From positions 89,952,748 to 90,016,747 of the forward strand of contig CM056742.1 of assembly GCA_029851415.1 (NCBI GenBank): a stretch of 64,000 bases of DNA, written 5' to 3'. Shown here piece after piece: positions 42,913 to 54,779 of this stretch (position 1 is the first letter of the stretch; each line of letters begins with the position of its first letter). This DNA is from Eretmocerus hayati. Taxonomy: Eukaryota > Arthropoda > Insecta > Hymenoptera > Aphelinidae. The notes under the pieces were generated by a model that saw only the letters and a list, made by a program, of their open reading frames with translations, did no database searches and was not told where the DNA came from. A program made the position numbers and the translations under genes.

Positions 42913-43626
42913 GTATACCTATTTAATATTTCTTTGAATCGATAATTTGAGATGGTGAATTGGATGGGATTGTAAGGATAAAACTTGATTATTGTTAATT
43001 GAATTTTAATGGAATAGTTCCTCTGAAATGCACATATTAACGATACATACTTGGATTTGCCATGATATTGAAATTTGGAGATATTTTTGATCAAGATATA
43101 GCTTTTCATGATCTTATGGATCATTTTAACATATATTCATCATATTTATATTCCATACCTATAATATAACATTAAGACTAATTTGTGTATGAGTAGCAAA
43201 TTTCAACCTGATATACTGGATATATTCATATAAATAGAGAATATCATAGGTAAAGTATTCGAATATAATTGATAGTATCTATATCATATCGTATATAATA
43301 GTATATTATACTATATAACCGAAATAGTTCAATATATAATAGTTTATTATATATAATATTTATACGGGTTATTAGGTATACTAGCATTATATGATATGGA
43401 ATTCATTGCATGTATAACTAAGTATAATCGCTTGTATGGTACTGATGAATCTAAATAATATCTAAATCATATCATGAGGAAGTTATAATAAATGAGAAAA
43501 TTATTCCTAAAACTTACACCACTAAAATTTCAAGAACTCGGCCAGCTTCTTCTTGGGGGAAATGTTCTCTTTCTCTTCATTATTCCTCTTCAATGTTTTT
43601 ATAAATTTGCCGAGGCCAGTTTCTCT
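42913..43626. other. AT-rich DNA
   Basis: Includes dense TATA/TATAATA runs around 43240-43400. No coding or structural feature can be assigned. Confidence 0.4.
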
Positions 43627-44508
43627 TCATTTCACCTTCCTCTCCTTGCAGACCATTCTCCACGCTTTTCCTTTGACCGGCGCGGGATCTAGGTTCCTGA
43701 GGATGATTTCCTCGAGTTCTCGAATATCTTCAGCTGTTAGATTGTCCCTGTCTGGTGGCCATAGTTTGTCGATCGCCGACCGGGTGATCGGAGGATCTAT
43801 ATCCTCGTATATGTGGATCTCCGGCTCACATATTACTTTTCCGATGGCGATTTTTCCCATCTTGCTGGATACTTCGGAGATGAGATTGTTCATCTCCCAT
43901 GACTGGAACAGAAGGAAATTTTTGAATTAGTTTCATCTATGAATAAAATAATGAATCATAGGAATTCACTCTGAATTGGAGTCACCATCAAAGATGTAAT
44001 GTTGGGGTGTATCGTCATCGATCCACCAGATAGTAACCCTGGATGCACATTTGAGTGCAGGGTTACAGATCCGCTCATTGTAACGTCAATGGAATAGACG
44101 TTTGCGGCAGCCTGCCAGCCGTTATATTGGCGGTGATGGAGTCTCGCCGATTTGAATAATTTTGTCTGGACTGAATACTCCTGGAATGTATCCTGAATAT
44201 CTCTCCTGAGTTACGTCGACGATTGGCGGGCTTTGAGAAGGATTATAGTATGCGAGCCGCCCCAGCTCTTGTAATTCGGGTGTCTTCCACCCGTTCTCAA
44301 TATAATACCGGGTCGGTGTCCCGGGTACTGCTGTGACTTGTGGGCCTAGTGGGCCTGGCGGGACTGGACTGTTTGAAGAATTTGTCGGCGGCGGGGGTGG
44401 CGCATAACCCAGCGACTCCTGGGTGATGACGATCACGAATGCTCTGTGTTGGGTTAGTATTCCCAAACCCTCTTTCCCAATAGTATTTAGTTCTCGGGAA
44501 GATTCCAT
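43627..44508 (-). pseudogene. broken gene, possibly an endogenous rhabdovirus-like matrix protein
   Basis: Three consecutive minus-strand frames look coding: 44508-44122 (N-terminal, with LGYAPPPPPTN and many prolines), about 44150-43950 in a second frame (beginning near NGWQAAANVYSIDV), and about 43925-43627 in a third (with IHIYEDIDPP and a charged tail). Each ends in a stop as the next begins, so the gene is split by two frame changes or an intron; an acceptor-like TTCTGTTCCAG lies at about 43904-43914, but the phase does not fit. A proline-rich late-domain-like start and a compact C-terminal half loosely recall rhabdovirus matrix proteins. This resemblance is weak and unverified; an unknown transposon or host gene is the alternative. 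Confidence 0.35.
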
Positions 44509-44522
44509 CGACCTATAATTAT

Positions 44523-46220
44523 TAGAATAAAGTTAATAACATGAATCTAATATTATTAATCGGTGGAGAAAATCATGCGAATCACTAAAAAATCACTAGA
44601 AAATCACCAAAGCCTCGATACAGCTCTAATATTCAAATGAGCGCAAGTCTCCCCACAATGGGCTGATAAGCCTGTATTTATACTTGGTGCTCTGGCTGTA
44701 CAGTATATCTATATTGTACGTTAGATGATGATTTAGATAATCGAATGATGGAAAAACGATGATTCTTCTTGGAAATTCATATTTTTCGATGATATTGGTA
44801 GATTCTTCTATTATCCTTGGATTAGTCGCATCAAAATATATTACAAATGATAAAAAACTCAAAATTGGCAGCTTCAATTATTTAGTAATAAATAAAAGAT
44901 AATTTTCTGGAACATTCTAGAAACACGTGGTTCCCTATCTTTTTGTAATTACTCTTCAATCACAATATATACTTTAATTTCTTCTCCATAATCGAGCTTC
45001 TAGGCGATTCATTGATCCTTTCAACAACTTATTCTTTTCGGAAAGTTATTTCATAACTCATTATTTACAGATTCACAACGAGACCGAATTCTCGAAAAAT
45101 AAGTAATTTTATGACAAATAACTGACAGGAAATCCTTTCAAAATCGGTCTTATGTGTCCAAAAAAACAGAATTTAGTTGGAACTCTCAAGCTAGAAAATT
45201 TTATAAGTAAATCAAGATTGCAAAATAAAATAGGACTCTGAAATAGATTTTTCATGGGATAAAAATATTTCCACTTGATAGTTCTCAAAACAAGCTGATT
45301 AATGGGAAAAAGAAGTTTCAAATTTGGTGATGATTTATATCAAAAATTCCTCATGGAAACCTATAGAGTTTTCGGTATTTCCATGTATTAGTACGTATAT
45401 GTATTTACCAAAGACTATGTGAGTTGACCCATTGAACTGCACGCCCTCGGCCGGGGAGGGGAGAAGTTTCCTGCCGTACCGGCTCGAGAGAAGCGCGACA
45501 GTTCAAATGCCATAAAGTGGCTATATACATTCATTACTTTCAGATATTGAAGATAGCAACGAAATTTTGGGTTTATGGCACTCACAACCTGAAGGGCACT
45601 GGTTGATGACAAACTGGTGGCAGTGCTGGGATTCTGTTGCAAGGATTTGGGTTCATTTCCCAAACAGTATAGAATCAATCAAGATTTCTCGTCCAAATAG
45701 GGATTTCAGGTGGAATAGTGGCGCGTCTTCGGAACCATCAGCATTCAAGTAGCATTGACGAATCTCTTACTACGAAGAGACAGGGAGGATGTTCATCTGT
45801 TTTCGCGCCATTGCAGTCTTCGCTACTATCGGGTACGGAAGTTCATTTGATCCAATTTCTGTCCCTCGTGGGAAGAATCGCGAGGCGAAGACGCATTCTC
45901 TTTCACACTATCTAGAAGCCAGAATAGCTGCATTCATAGGTTCGGAACTATTTCATCTATCTAAATTTCAAACCCCAAATCCAAAGGGATTTGAGCTCTA
46001 GTGAGCTATAATTCCCAATTCCTGGATGAAGGAGGTGATCCTCGATTCAGAACTTTCCTCAAAAAACTCTGATCTCGTTCACGGGTAACACTCCGCTGAA
46101 ATTGACCCATTGAAATTGTGCGATAATTTTTCACGCTTTGCGCAAATCTGTATACTTGGCACAGTGAAATTGAAACCGTCAACCGTGCATTTGAATAGAC
46201 TTCCACCGGTATCCGGTGAT
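44523..46220. other. no recognised gene
   Basis: AT-rich to 45400, then of mixed composition. Short open frames at 45415-46001 have no recognisable features. Confidence 0.4.
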
Positions 46221-46240
46221 GTGAGGCCTTATGGCCTCAC
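46221..46240. repeat. perfect short hairpin
   Basis: GTGAGGCCTTATGGCCTCAC gives an 8-bp GC-rich stem with a four-base loop, immediately upstream of the coding-like region at 46265. Confidence 0.7.
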
Positions 46241-46702
46241 ACCAAACTTCCAAGATCATGGATATTGACTCATGATCTAATTGGAGATAATCAAATCCCC
46301 GAAGGACAGCAAGGAGCTGTAGGAGGAGGAACATCTCAGAATGATATCGAGATTAGGAATGTCTACGAACTGAGACTGGAATACCTAGGGAAAATGCGGG
46401 AAGGCGATTTGAGAGCTCGCGATATTTATTTTGCGATTACGGCAGCTGATATCGGATTAGAGCAGCCAGAGAAAATACACGCAGAATTTGCAATCCGCGA
46501 CCTGAGCCGCGTTCTCGCAACCGAACCAGAGTATTTCTCGGAGGATAAAATGACTCTATTGGGAAACTTGAGAGATCATCTGGAAAATTCGCAGATAGTG
46601 ACCGAGGTGCGACCAGAATTTCCCAGATACGAGGAAGAACTCTTCAATGAGGAACACGTGAAGTTTGGAGACTCGCGCGTCAAAGTGGGATCGTCACGTT
46701 GA
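46241..46702 (+). pseudogene. unrecognised protein-coding region, N-terminal part
   Basis: An open frame of about 145 codons is convincing by composition: it is highly charged and helical, with YELRLEYLGKMREGDL and DKMTLLGNLRDHLENS. No ATG opens it (the first in-frame ATG is internal, near 46393), so the start has been lost or lies in another exon. After the TGA at 46700-46702 the neighbouring frames stay Ser/Arg/Asp-rich but are full of stops to about 47230. I do not recognise the family. A gag-like or nucleoprotein-like role would be guesswork. Confidence 0.4.
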
Positions 46703-47229
46703 GACCAACCATCTGGGTCGAAATACTCGAATTCGATTCGAGATTCGATCGATTCGAATTACTCGAATGGGTGAACGATTCACTGACACCCGGATCGATC
46801 ACACAATTCCAGGAAATGAATATGTAATGACTAAGACAGATCCGTAGCCTCTCATTAATGCCAATATTCAAAATTCGCACCTTCGGGTTGCGAGTGCAAA
46901 CGCTCGAGTAGGTCGTTCTTCGCAGAACCAGAGTTTCTGCAGCCGACTGAATAGTAAGGACGCAGCACTCACAAGTCACTCGATTTGTCGGACCTGCAAA
47001 GGACCTGATACTGGGCTGAGCAAATATCGGTTCAATAATCAATGGAGAGAACAAAATCCAAAAAGCCCCCGACTCATTAGTACGGACGCTGGATTCGCTA
47101 GTCACTCGGATCGTCAGATACCTAACAATCTCGACACTGAGTTGAGCGACAATAGGATGAACTCTCATACTAACATGATGAAGAATTGTGACTAGCCAAA
47201 TTATTGAGTTGACAATGAGAAGCCACGCG
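46703..47229 (+). other. decayed Ser/Arg-rich coding-like DNA with imperfect repeats
   Basis: TCGAAT-type words cluster at 46725-46770. Two blocks of about 130 bp (around 46945 and 47075) share CTCA-TAGTA-GGACGC and AGTCACTCG. The opposite strand gives a long open frame (46680-47285) that I regard as a shadow. Confidence 0.35.
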
Positions 47230-47559
47230 ATGCGCACGAATACTCGCCGAACGGATATCGATCCGATTGTCGATCTCGCGGACATACGCGACGCGCTAAT
47301 CGAAAGAATCTTGAAAACTCATGGGATGATGAGCAGGATTTTGAGAAACCGAGTCGTTTGAGACGATTGGATCGTGACCGTCATTTAAATAAAATGAAAT
47401 ACGAGGATGACTCCTCCTCCTCTACTGGCCCTGATACTTCGGACGACGACAGCTTCGGACGATACGGTAGCCGTAGGTGGCGGTGACGATAATTACGCTG
47501 AGGATGATACAAATCGGGGTATCAATTCAAACCATACCGAGTAAGCCTACCGGAGCACT
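47230..47559 (+). pseudogene. Ser/Arg/Asp-rich C-terminal coding remnant
   Basis: One frame from about 47215 to the TGA at 47485 encodes an Arg- and Asp-rich tail (SRLRRLDRDRH, DDSSSSTGPDTSDDD). A second frame then reads DDNYAEDDTNRG to a TAA at 47557-47559. The latter is repeated in inverted form at 50109-50170, because the palindrome arm starts at about 47484. It is likely the 3' end of the gene beginning near 46241; this is inferred from position and composition only. Confidence 0.35.
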
Positions 47560-50170
47560 TGTCCATTAAACCATTCTCGAAGGAACGTTAGTAAAGGATT
47601 GATTGATCGATTGATTGATGTCCTTCATTTTTCCGAAGATAAAAGAGTAATTACATATGGCAACATATGTCTTTTGAAAATTTCAAGGTATATATACAAT
47701 ATGTGTCGTAATAAGTGTACATACCGCAACTGGGGTATGGATGGCATTTTGTAATTTCGTTGGGAAATATCAAAATTTTTTGTAAAAGCTCTCATTTTTT
47801 GTAACTTGTAATTGAAAATGCCTTTCAAATCATTACATTTGTAATGCTTTGAAGGGGGTGCCAACTTTGCACGCGTGTTGATTTACCCTTAATCATTACA
47901 TAACAATCAAGCGTCTGCTGTGTAATGATTAGAGTGAGGGCCATCGAGGTTAAGCTACGATCCTTATCGTTTTTCTGTAAAGGATAATAGAATTATTACT
48001 GTTTTGCGGTAATGGTGGTGACGAGAGTGATTGCAAGTGCGCGAGTGTTGATTATTTTGTGGGCGTACGGGCATCGGTTTAGCTGCGGATTAGGCTGCGG
48101 AGCAAATGATGCAGATCATCAACATTGGATGCCATCATCGTCGTCCACGTGTTGCAGACGGCCTCCCCTAAAAAAGAGCTTCTGCGTCCTGCTGTGATCT
48201 TTACGACAGACGCTCTGTTGCGACACAATTCTCAAAATTCATTCAGCACACGCGACTGATCACTCCCGTGGCGTTTTTGTGCGGGCATCCACTCAGTCAT
48301 ACAGAAGTCCTGTGCCGTTTTCAGAAGTGCAATACTCGCGTGTGCTAATAATAATATCTCTCGCGTGCGCTAAGCTTATTACTCGATTTCAGCGTACGCT
48401 AAAGTTGCCTTTCGCGCGCGCTACAATTCATGGTGTATACTTCCAGGGAATTAGCGTACGCGAAAATTAAACTCTGCATCATTTGCTCCGCAGCCTAATC
48501 CGCAGCTAAACCGATGCCCGTACGCCCACAAAATAATCAACACTCGCGCACTTGCAATCACTCTCATCATTACCATTACCGCAAAACAGTAATAATTTCA
48601 TTATCCTTTACAGAAAAACGATAAGGATCGTAGCTTAACCTCGATGGCCCTCACTCTAATTATTACACAGCAGACGCTTGTTTGTTATGTAATGATTAAG
48701 GGCAAATCAACACGCGTGCGAAGTTGGCACCCCCTTCAAAGCATTAGAAATGTAATGATTGGAAAGGCATTTTCAATCAAAAGTTACAAAAAATGAGAGC
48801 TATTACAAAAAATTTTGATATTTCTCAACGAAATTACAAAATCCCATCTATACCCCAGTTGCGGTATGTACACCTATTACGACACATATTGTATATATGT
48901 CGCAGGCTCTTGGTGAAATCAGGCTTTTCGTGAAAATCCTAGGCTCTTCATGAAGAGCCGGCCGATCGTGTCAGCGCTGATCCCTTTCACTTTGTTACAC
49001 GATCGGCCTAGCCTTTTCGTGAAAAGGCTGACTCGTCCAGCCTTTTCATGAAAAGGCCAAGTCGGGCTAGGCCCTTGGTGTACAGATGGGCAGAGTCATC
49101 AGTACCGCTGTCGAACAAAGTCAGTATCGCAGTCAAAGCTGTCGAATTAATTGCACTTCTCACAATCATATTAAACTGAATAATCTTATGAAAATTGATC
49201 GATGGAATCGGCTTGCTCAGATAGGACTTCCAAAGGTTAGCCCATTAAAACTGAAATGAAAATGTATATTGTTGCTCGGTGTGTGTGAAAAAACTGACTC
49301 TGATCTCATTTAGTACAAAGCTACATCAATCGAAGACTACGAAGCGTACCAAATATGTAATAGTTGATCAATTATGTCAATTGTTATCAGCACAAAGTAG
49401 GCTCGAGTGTGGCGCCCATAGTTAGAATTGAATTTTTTCAAATCATAGAATGATTTTTAGATGACGAAAATTTTCACGTGAATTGATTGACTATTAGATA
49501 TTTGATAGTCTTCGAAATCTTCGATTGATGTAGCTTTGTACTAAATGAGATCAGAGTCAGTTTTTTCACACACACACCGAGCAACAATATACATTTTCAT
49601 TTCAGTTTTAATGGGCTAACCTGTGGAAGTCCTATCTGAGCAAGCCGATTCCATCGATCAATTCTCATAAGATTATTCAATTTAATATGATTGTGAGAAG
49701 TGCAATTAATTCGACAGCTTTGACTGCGATACTGACTTTGTTCGACAGCGGTACTGATGACTCTGCCCATCTGTACACCAAGGGCCTAGCCCGACTTGGC
49801 CTTTTCATGAAAAGGCTGGACGAGTCAGCCCTTTCACGAAAAGGCTAGGCCGATCGTGTAACATAGTGAAAGGGATCAGCGCTGACACGATCGGCCGGCT
49901 CTTCATGAAGAGCCTAGGATTTTCACGAAAAGGCTGATTTCACCAAGAGCCTGCGACATATATACCTTGAAATTTTCAAAAGACATATGTTGCCATATGT
50001 AATTACTCTTTTATCTTCGGAAAAATGAAGGACATCAATCAATCGATCAATCAATCCTTTACTAACGTTCCTTCGAGAATGGTTTAATGGACAAGTGCTC
50101 CGGTAGGCTTACTCGGTATGGTTTGAATTGATTCCCCGATTTGTATCATCCTCAGCGTAATTATCGTCGT
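47484..50170. mobile_element. giant palindrome/foldback, one arm split by a second foldback
   Basis: The left arm is 47484 to about 48115. The right arm is about 48475-48898 and 49964-50170, interrupted by the 1.06 kb foldback at 48899-49957. Arms match closely from AATTACGCTGAGG at the outer edge to the GGAGCAAATGATGCA edge of a 360-bp loop. The outermost 75 bp encode the end of the acidic reading frame (DDNYAEDDTN to TAA) in both arms, so the palindrome includes a gene's 3' end plus downstream DNA. Confidence 0.85.
48899..49957. mobile_element. 1.06 kb foldback inserted in the giant palindrome
   Basis: The ends GTCGCAGGCTCTTGG and CCAAGAGCCTGCGAC are exact inverse. Arms are about 440 bp with a loop of about 180 bp. 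The outer arms are built from AGGC-TTTTC-GTGAAAA-GCCT hairpins (at least four small palindromes in 48915-49070, mirrored at 49785-49945). The insert is flanked by ATATAT on each side, and the other arm of the host palindrome has the uninterrupted TATATATA, so the duplication is about 6 bp. Confidence 0.88.
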
Positions 50171-50177
50171 AGTCGCG

Positions 50178-50430
50178 TAAGTGTGCGTGAATGTTACTTC
50201 TCGCGCGAGTTGGCAACGTGTGCAGAAACTTCTCGCACGTGTTGCGTATACTATTTTTCGCAACTGTGCGCGAAGTTGTGATGAAATGCACCACTATCCG
50301 AGCAAGATTATCTTGGAAACGAAGTTTCCAAGAAAGGCCAAATTCAGAGGGATGGTGACATCATATTTTGGAACTGTGCGTGAATGAAAATGCATTAGAG
50401 CGAAAAGTAACATTCACGCACACTCCACCA
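50178..50430. repeat. GTGCGTGAATGTTACTTCTCGC inverted-repeat block
   Basis: GTGTGCGTGAATGTTACTT near 50180 is matched in inverse near 50408-50426. Further TGTGCG and GCGCGAG words lie between. No credible gene is seen in 50181-50387. Confidence 0.5.
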
Positions 50431-51077
50431 GTGCGTAAATGTAAAACTGTGTGAGAAGTCATTCACGCATTACTTCTCGCACTATAAATAATGAAGAGGA
50501 GTCTCATTTTTTTACAACTCCGCGCACACAGTTGCAAAAAAATCGTAAATTTAATTCGTCCATTCAAAATTTTTTGTAAACCCTCGTGGTTTTTGTATTT
50601 TTTACTCAAAATTTGGCATTTTGCTTGTAATGCTAAGCGTGTAATGATTAGCAGTCAATCATCACACAAAAGCATTACATCGAATATTTGTGTTGTCTGC
50701 TATTGTTGTTTCGATGCGATGTGCCGTGTTTTCGACTCGTACGTAGATGACGAGTAAGATGTTCCTTCGCGAGATTTCATGGAGCGTGTGTTGCATCGAA
50801 TTCAAACTGCAGTGAAGGCGAGTGTGATGAAGGCCTGCGGTGCTGGGCAGTGAGGGCAGTGTATCGCGTAGACGTGGTGGCTGTACGCACGCACTGCATC
50901 ATCATAATCGAGCTATTTTTTTCTTGACGCGATGTTGTTTGTCGTATTGTTTATTGTGCTGTGGGTGAGGCGTGTATCAAGCTGATTGTGATGTGTAATT
51001 GTATGTTTGCGGGTGATGGTCTGCAAATTATTGAATCAGACAACTGATGCAGCAGAAGAAATGTACATTTCTACCCT
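50431..51077. other. no recognised feature
   Basis: Mixed composition, no clear open frame. The stretch around 50560-50690 shares TTTTTTGTAA-type and GTAATGATTAGC words with the palindrome arms. Confidence 0.35.
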
Positions 51078-51421
51078 TGGGCCTCATGTACGCTAAGTTG
51101 GAGATTTTTCGCACATGCGAGGACTTACCATGGCCGAGAGAAGCTTCTGATGTTGGGTCTTTTGCGTACGCTAAGTTGAAAAATTTTCGCGCACGCGATA
51201 AATTTCCCCGGGTTCACTGGGACCTCGCGTACGCTATGTTGGGAATTATTCGCGCTCACGAGCATCATCCATCGCCGATGTAAACTCCTAAACTTGAGCC
51301 TCGCGTGCGCTGATTTGGAAAATTCTCGCGCACGCGAGAATCTTCGATGGCCGATGTGAACTCCCAAAACTTGAGCCTCGCGTATGCTAAATTGGAAATT
51401 TTCGACGCACGAAATTTTCAA
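51078..51421. repeat. tandem array of about 65-80-bp units with GCGTACGC / GCGCACGCG pairs
   Basis: Five imperfect units each carry a near-palindromic pair, CGTACGCTAAGTTGGAAA then TTTTCGCGCACGCGA, spaced so each unit can form a small hairpin. Diverged single units also lie in the loop of the giant palindrome near 48355-48470. Confidence 0.75.
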
Positions 51422-52028
51422 TTCAACGATGTACCTAAGATATATTTACGCTACCAGACGGGTGTATTGGTCTTATCTTCCATACATCTACTGAATATAC
51501 AATAATTCTTTCTTAGTTGTAATGTCATATGGTGGAAGTATTCTCAAATATATGCTACCTTAGAATAATTTCGATTAGGGAAATTCTCAAGAATTCCGAA
51601 ACAAAATAAGACCATACCTCCTTATAAGTTTTCGATCTGGGAACTAGTTGCGCGCCAATGAACGTATCATGGAGCTAGTCTAAGCTCCATGCCTACGAGC
51701 TGTAGCTATTGCAAGAGTCAATGAAATGTGGTGCGAGTATGACTGCACGTGCAAGAATCTATAGCTGTGCGTCATGGAGTGGGTCTAAAAATATGAGCTT
51801 CAGCTATTGAAGTATTTATCGTAATGCGGTGCAACTAAGCGTCACCGACGACACGTGCAAGGAGTGATGGCCATGACTCAGGAGCACCAGCCTGAAGCCT
51901 TCGAGAACGTTCGAGCACAAGCGTACAGACGCAAGGATGCGCGAGAACAGAGGCGCTGACGCGTGTGTTGACCCCGGTGTGGGAACGAGTATGAACGCGG
52001 TACAAGAATGCTGATCCAGGCTTCTGTC
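51422..52028. other. no recognised feature
   Basis: No gene or repeat recognised. Confidence 0.35.
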
Positions 52029-53834
52029 CTAACAGTTGACAGGTTGGTTTTGAAGATCAACATTTGCCTTCTTCACGCCCTCAAGCACAATTTGAGCGTG
52101 AACTCTGGCGTCTAGCAAAATCTGAATTGATCTCGTTTCGAGGAAATTGGGACGAGCCAAATTAAGTCCCTTGAGATGATCCCATTTGTCTGCATCCATT
52201 GAAATATAAGCTCCATAACCAGAAAACTCAGGAATAATGATAGTCTGCACATCACAACTGAAACCAGAGGGAAATCTGGGACGCACCGTGAAATTGACCA
52301 AGCCTCGTTGAGATCGCCAATCCCCTTGATTTGTTCCTCAGATTTCAATCTTTATATCCCTGATCTTTGGCAAGCATTCTCCATTACGGAGGAGGATTGC
52401 GAGTAGTGATCAATCGAAGCTGTGAAGAAAAATTCAAACCGGTCAGTTGATATGAGTTTCACTACTGCTGTAGGCAAAAGAAAAAAACTCAAATTGTCTT
52501 AGACAAGTTGTGACCGTTGGATGTGTATTCGAGGGAAATTTTCGATTCACCCCTGAACTCTTATCTTCGCTCGAAGGACCCAAACCCGTCTTATCATCAG
52601 TTTGCGAATCGGTTGGTGGCTTAGAAATGTCCGAATGAAGGGAAGTGTCATGTCTCCCGTCACACTTTCTGCAAAATGTCTTGGATCGACAAGACCTAGC
52701 ACTGTGCTGACCAAAACAAATGAAACATAACCTTTTCTCAATCACAAACAAGTTTCTGTCCGCTTATTTTCCGCTCCATAAGCATCACTCTGTGATAGAT
52801 GGTGATTATCCAAACAACAAGGACAAACCTTCTTTGATGATTCAGAATCCAAAGAAGTAGCCATAGAATTAGTTTTGCTTGAATTGGAATTCTTTCCCGA
52901 TTGGTCACTAGAGCTCGGCTTGATGCTGCTCCCGATCGACTCGAACGTAGCCAATTTCTCTTTCAAAAGAGCTTCCGATAGCTCAATGAATGTCGGATCG
53001 TGAAAGACGCCTCAATGCTCTCCCCATTCTTTCCTCGTAACTAAGTCAAATTTCGAGACAGTCGTGAATACGAACTGATCTTCACCATTCGTTTTCACCG
53101 GACGGCCTAAACTTTTCAAGAAATTCAATGTTCAAAAGGTTCCGGAATGAAGTTTCTTCAATTCAGCATACGATTCATCTTCCATTTGTTTCAGAGATTA
53201 TGAAGGACTTGAAGTCAAGTTGACTAGTCGTCACTTCTTATCATAGAAATCACACAGTTTCTCCCAAGCTCGTGGGTATTCCTCGGCCGTTAGATCAATG
53301 GATTTGATAAGATCTAATGCCTCACCCTGTAACTTGGACCGCAGATGATTCTTTCCACCACTGCTGAATCTCATTCCCTCTATGCACCAAATTTTCATGA
53401 AGATCCTGAAAATTGAACCATCTTTTCAACTTCCCTGAAAACGTTGACATTTCGATTTTGGCGAGAAAATACGACAAAGCAGGAGCTAAAACTGTTTGCA
53501 AAGCCGGTGATACACAAGCGTTGGTCTCAATACTCGACCTATCCAAATCCGCAATCGAATCCAAATATTCTTGAAACTCAGCCTTATCATCCATATAAGA
53601 CTCTTCAACCAAGTCGCCAATTTTCAATTTGAAATAATCTAATCCCTTGTCTACACCGAAATCTGCTATTATCTTGCTATGATTCGAACAGAAGTTTTGT
53701 AGTGGAATGAAAGATTTTCTACCCGCACAAGCGCATTAGCCTTGGTTATTTCAGCTTGACCCTTGGCCTTGGAGTTTCTGTGAGCCAACGAAATCTCTCC
53801 TGCAAATCGAGTTGCTGGTCGTAGAGAGCCTCCA
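52029..53834 (-). pseudogene. BEL/Pao retrotransposon relic, gag and start of pol/protease
   Basis: Minus strand from about 53834: a gag start (MEALYDQQLDLQERFRWL), a middle part with EMSTFSGKLKRWFNFQDL, a first Cys cluster (CPCCLDNHH), then the zinc region LCFICFGQHSARSC plus CRKCDGRHD. Next comes a pol segment (52029-52301) with VRPRFPSGFSCDVQTIIIP and WDHLKGLNLARPNF. This order and wording are those of BEL/Pao elements, whose Gag packages the RNA. Several frame changes and stops separate the pieces, and RT, integrase and LTRs are absent. It is a dead fragment. Confidence 0.75.
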
Positions 53835-54746
53835 TGATTATTCAGAGATGAAGTAAAGAAGTGTTAGACAACCGAACCAATACCCAACCGAAAAACCGGA
53901 ATCAAAATGTGAATGCTTGGATACAGACCGATATGCTAATATCTTTGCAAGCAACCGATGAAGAATGGCAAAATTCTAGACAGAATCAAGCAGAACCAAC
54001 CGAAGAATGGAGAATTCCTCAAATCTAACTCAAAGATTTGATGGGAGCACTGTTCCGAAAATTCTCCTAACCGTGCCGAAAGATATTCACAATTATTCAC
54101 AACGCAACGTGAAACGTAAAGCAATTCCTCGAGTTCAACATTTTGAGGTTAGAAAGCCAGAGACGTCAGTCAAGATATCCTATAATTGATCTAGTACCCA
54201 GTCAAGATTCAATGCGACAATCTCGTATAAGACATAGCCTTTGACTCACTCGTACCACTGTAGAATCAGTCAAAGCACGACAAGTATACGCCGAAGCCGA
54301 AAATGTGGTGCGCCCATAGACATAGGATATATCTTATATAGGACATATATCTTCATATAGACTGCGGGTCAGGATTGGGTGAGTGGGAATTCGAGATTGC
54401 ATGCGTGCGAGTGAGAGAGCATGACGTGAGAGTCACGCCACTCCATAAGAAAGCATTGCCTCCTGCGCATCCGTCTCACTCGCACGAAGTCCCACGCCAA
54501 TAACCCGTGACTCGCAGTCTATACCTTCCTATGTCCATGGATGCGCCACATTGCTGCGATGTATCACGTCGAGCTTGTTGCTGAACTGCCCTCGTCAGCG
54601 ATGCCGTCGTCACAACGGAAAGTCCGTTGCTACGCTGAGTGCCAATGGTCAGCAGCGCGCACCCGATGAACAGCTGCGGATGACACTGGTCAGCTGTATT
54701 GCCAGAGGTCGTGCTCAGTTCCAAGCTATACGCACACTGACGCCGG
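53835..54746. other. no recognised feature
   Basis: Upstream (minus sense) of the BEL relic. No gene or repeat family recognised. Confidence 0.35.

Positions 54747-54747
<1 letters not shown>

Positions 54748-54778
<31 letters not shown>
54748..54778. repeat. (CA)n microsatellite
   Basis: About 15 CA units without interruption. Confidence 0.95.

Positions 54779-54779
<1 letters not shown>

Noticed and set aside
46680..47285. 201-codon minus-strand open frame
   Set aside because: It is antisense to coding-like DNA whose plus-strand frames are Ser/Arg-rich. Its composition (Ser, Val, Ile) is what reversing such codons gives, and no family features are seen.
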